Source of the DNA: Gammaproteobacteria bacterium
GTDB lineage: Bacteria > Pseudomonadota > Gammaproteobacteria > Pseudomonadales > Pseudohongiellaceae
Direction: 5' to 3'
Assembly (NCBI GenBank): GCA_947377625.1
Contig: CANCGR010000216.1
Location: 1-5,589, forward strand
Length of the DNA: 5,589 nt
Shown piece after piece: positions 5,239-5,589 of this stretch. A model generated the notes under the pieces. It saw only the letters and a program-made list of their open reading frames with translations. It was not told the origin of the DNA and did not search any database. Position numbers and translations under genes: made by a program. How positions within the stretch are numbered: position 1 is the first letter of the stretch; each line of letters opens with the position of its first letter.

Positions 5239-5589
5239 CTAGTCTTGCAATAGCTTCAATAACAACTCCGTTGAAATCCGCAAATTGTCCTGCCAAGTGT
5301 AACCAACAATTTCTTTCCCGGTTTCTGCATCCTTGAACGGCATCACCTCATTGTCATTCACCAGAAACCGGTAATCAGCAGTCACTTCATCACCCGCCAC
5401 CATATCGCGCGTGGCAAATACAAACCCCAAATGCCAAAGCCCACTCGGGTTGAACGAATGATTCACATAACAATCATCCGGCCAGTCGGTACTCACCGTG
5501 TGATAACTCTCAAACCAGCGCACACAGGCATCATCTTCGGGTGAGCCAGGCACCAGTGCTGCTCTCTGCTGCGCGTTATAAACCTTGTT
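5239..5589 (-). CDS. SET-domain protein, C-terminal part (5' end outside window)
   Basis: Partial gene: the minus-strand frame is open from the window edge (5589) to the TAG at 5239, giving 116 visible residues; the true N-terminus lies beyond the window. A GTG at 5553 could be read as a start but would leave half a domain. Seen: NHSFNP (5463-5446), the SET core motif that helps form the S-adenosylmethionine and lysine sites, and GDEVTADY (5394-5371), the GEELTxDY-type motif with the catalytic tyrosine. Between them lies a hydrophobic strand (HLGFVFATRDMVA). There is no cysteine-rich post-SET zinc region; the tail is a short helix LRISTELLLKLLQD. The family methylates lysine using SAM; in bacteria the target proteins are largely unknown and methylation of histone-like targets is unproven. 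The Gx G segment of the domain must be upstream, so completeness cannot be judged. Confidence 0.8.
   Translation of the reverse strand, partial: NKVYNAQQRAALVPGSPEDDACVRWFESYHTVSTDWPDDCYVNHSFNPSGLWHLGFVFATRDMVAGDEVTADYRFLVNDNEVMPFKDAETGKEIVGYTWQDNLRISTELLLKLLQD

Overview
This window looks like ordinary chromosomal DNA from a Gammaproteobacterium. It is moderately GC-rich and tightly packed, with eight protein genes, most of them typical housekeeping or accessory genes of environmental and marine gammaproteobacteria. The closest resemblances I recognise are the RLAN/RimK ligase with its GNAT partner, the PrxII/Prx5-type peroxiredoxin and the bacterial SET protein. I cannot place it below class with confidence. 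There are no rRNA or tRNA genes, IS elements, CRISPR arrays, integrases or phage genes.

Region 1 (1-2135): a GNAT acetyltransferase on the minus strand is divergent from a 495-residue RLAN + ATP-grasp ligase of the RimK family. This pair is the best candidate for an incompletely described system. Relatives of this ligase travel with a GNAT gene, often fused to a C39-type peptidase, and are thought to ligate amino acids or peptides onto an unknown target. Here the GNAT stands alone, and any peptidase would lie outside the window.

Region 2 (2137-3096): an exported metallo-beta-lactamase-fold hydrolase on the minus strand, tail to tail with the ligase with one base between the stops. All zinc ligands are present. 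Its start is set by a strong GGAGG site, and a plausible promoter lies just upstream.

Region 3 (3097-4214): a 225-bp divergent intergenic region carries a perfect 7+1+7 palindrome just upstream of a Prx5/PrxII-type peroxiredoxin. A four-helix DoxX-like membrane protein follows 41 bp downstream, probably as one thiol/redox-related transcript.

Region 4 (4217-5589): three minus-strand genes. In transcription order they are a SET-domain protein (5' end outside the window), a DUF1648 membrane protein, and a small two-helix membrane protein whose architecture resembles a potassium-channel pore but whose selectivity filter reads GMG instead of GYG.

Convergent pairs abut almost stop to stop in two places (1 and 2 bp apart). 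No stretch longer than about 225 bp lacks a gene. Functions are read from motifs by eye; no database search was possible.
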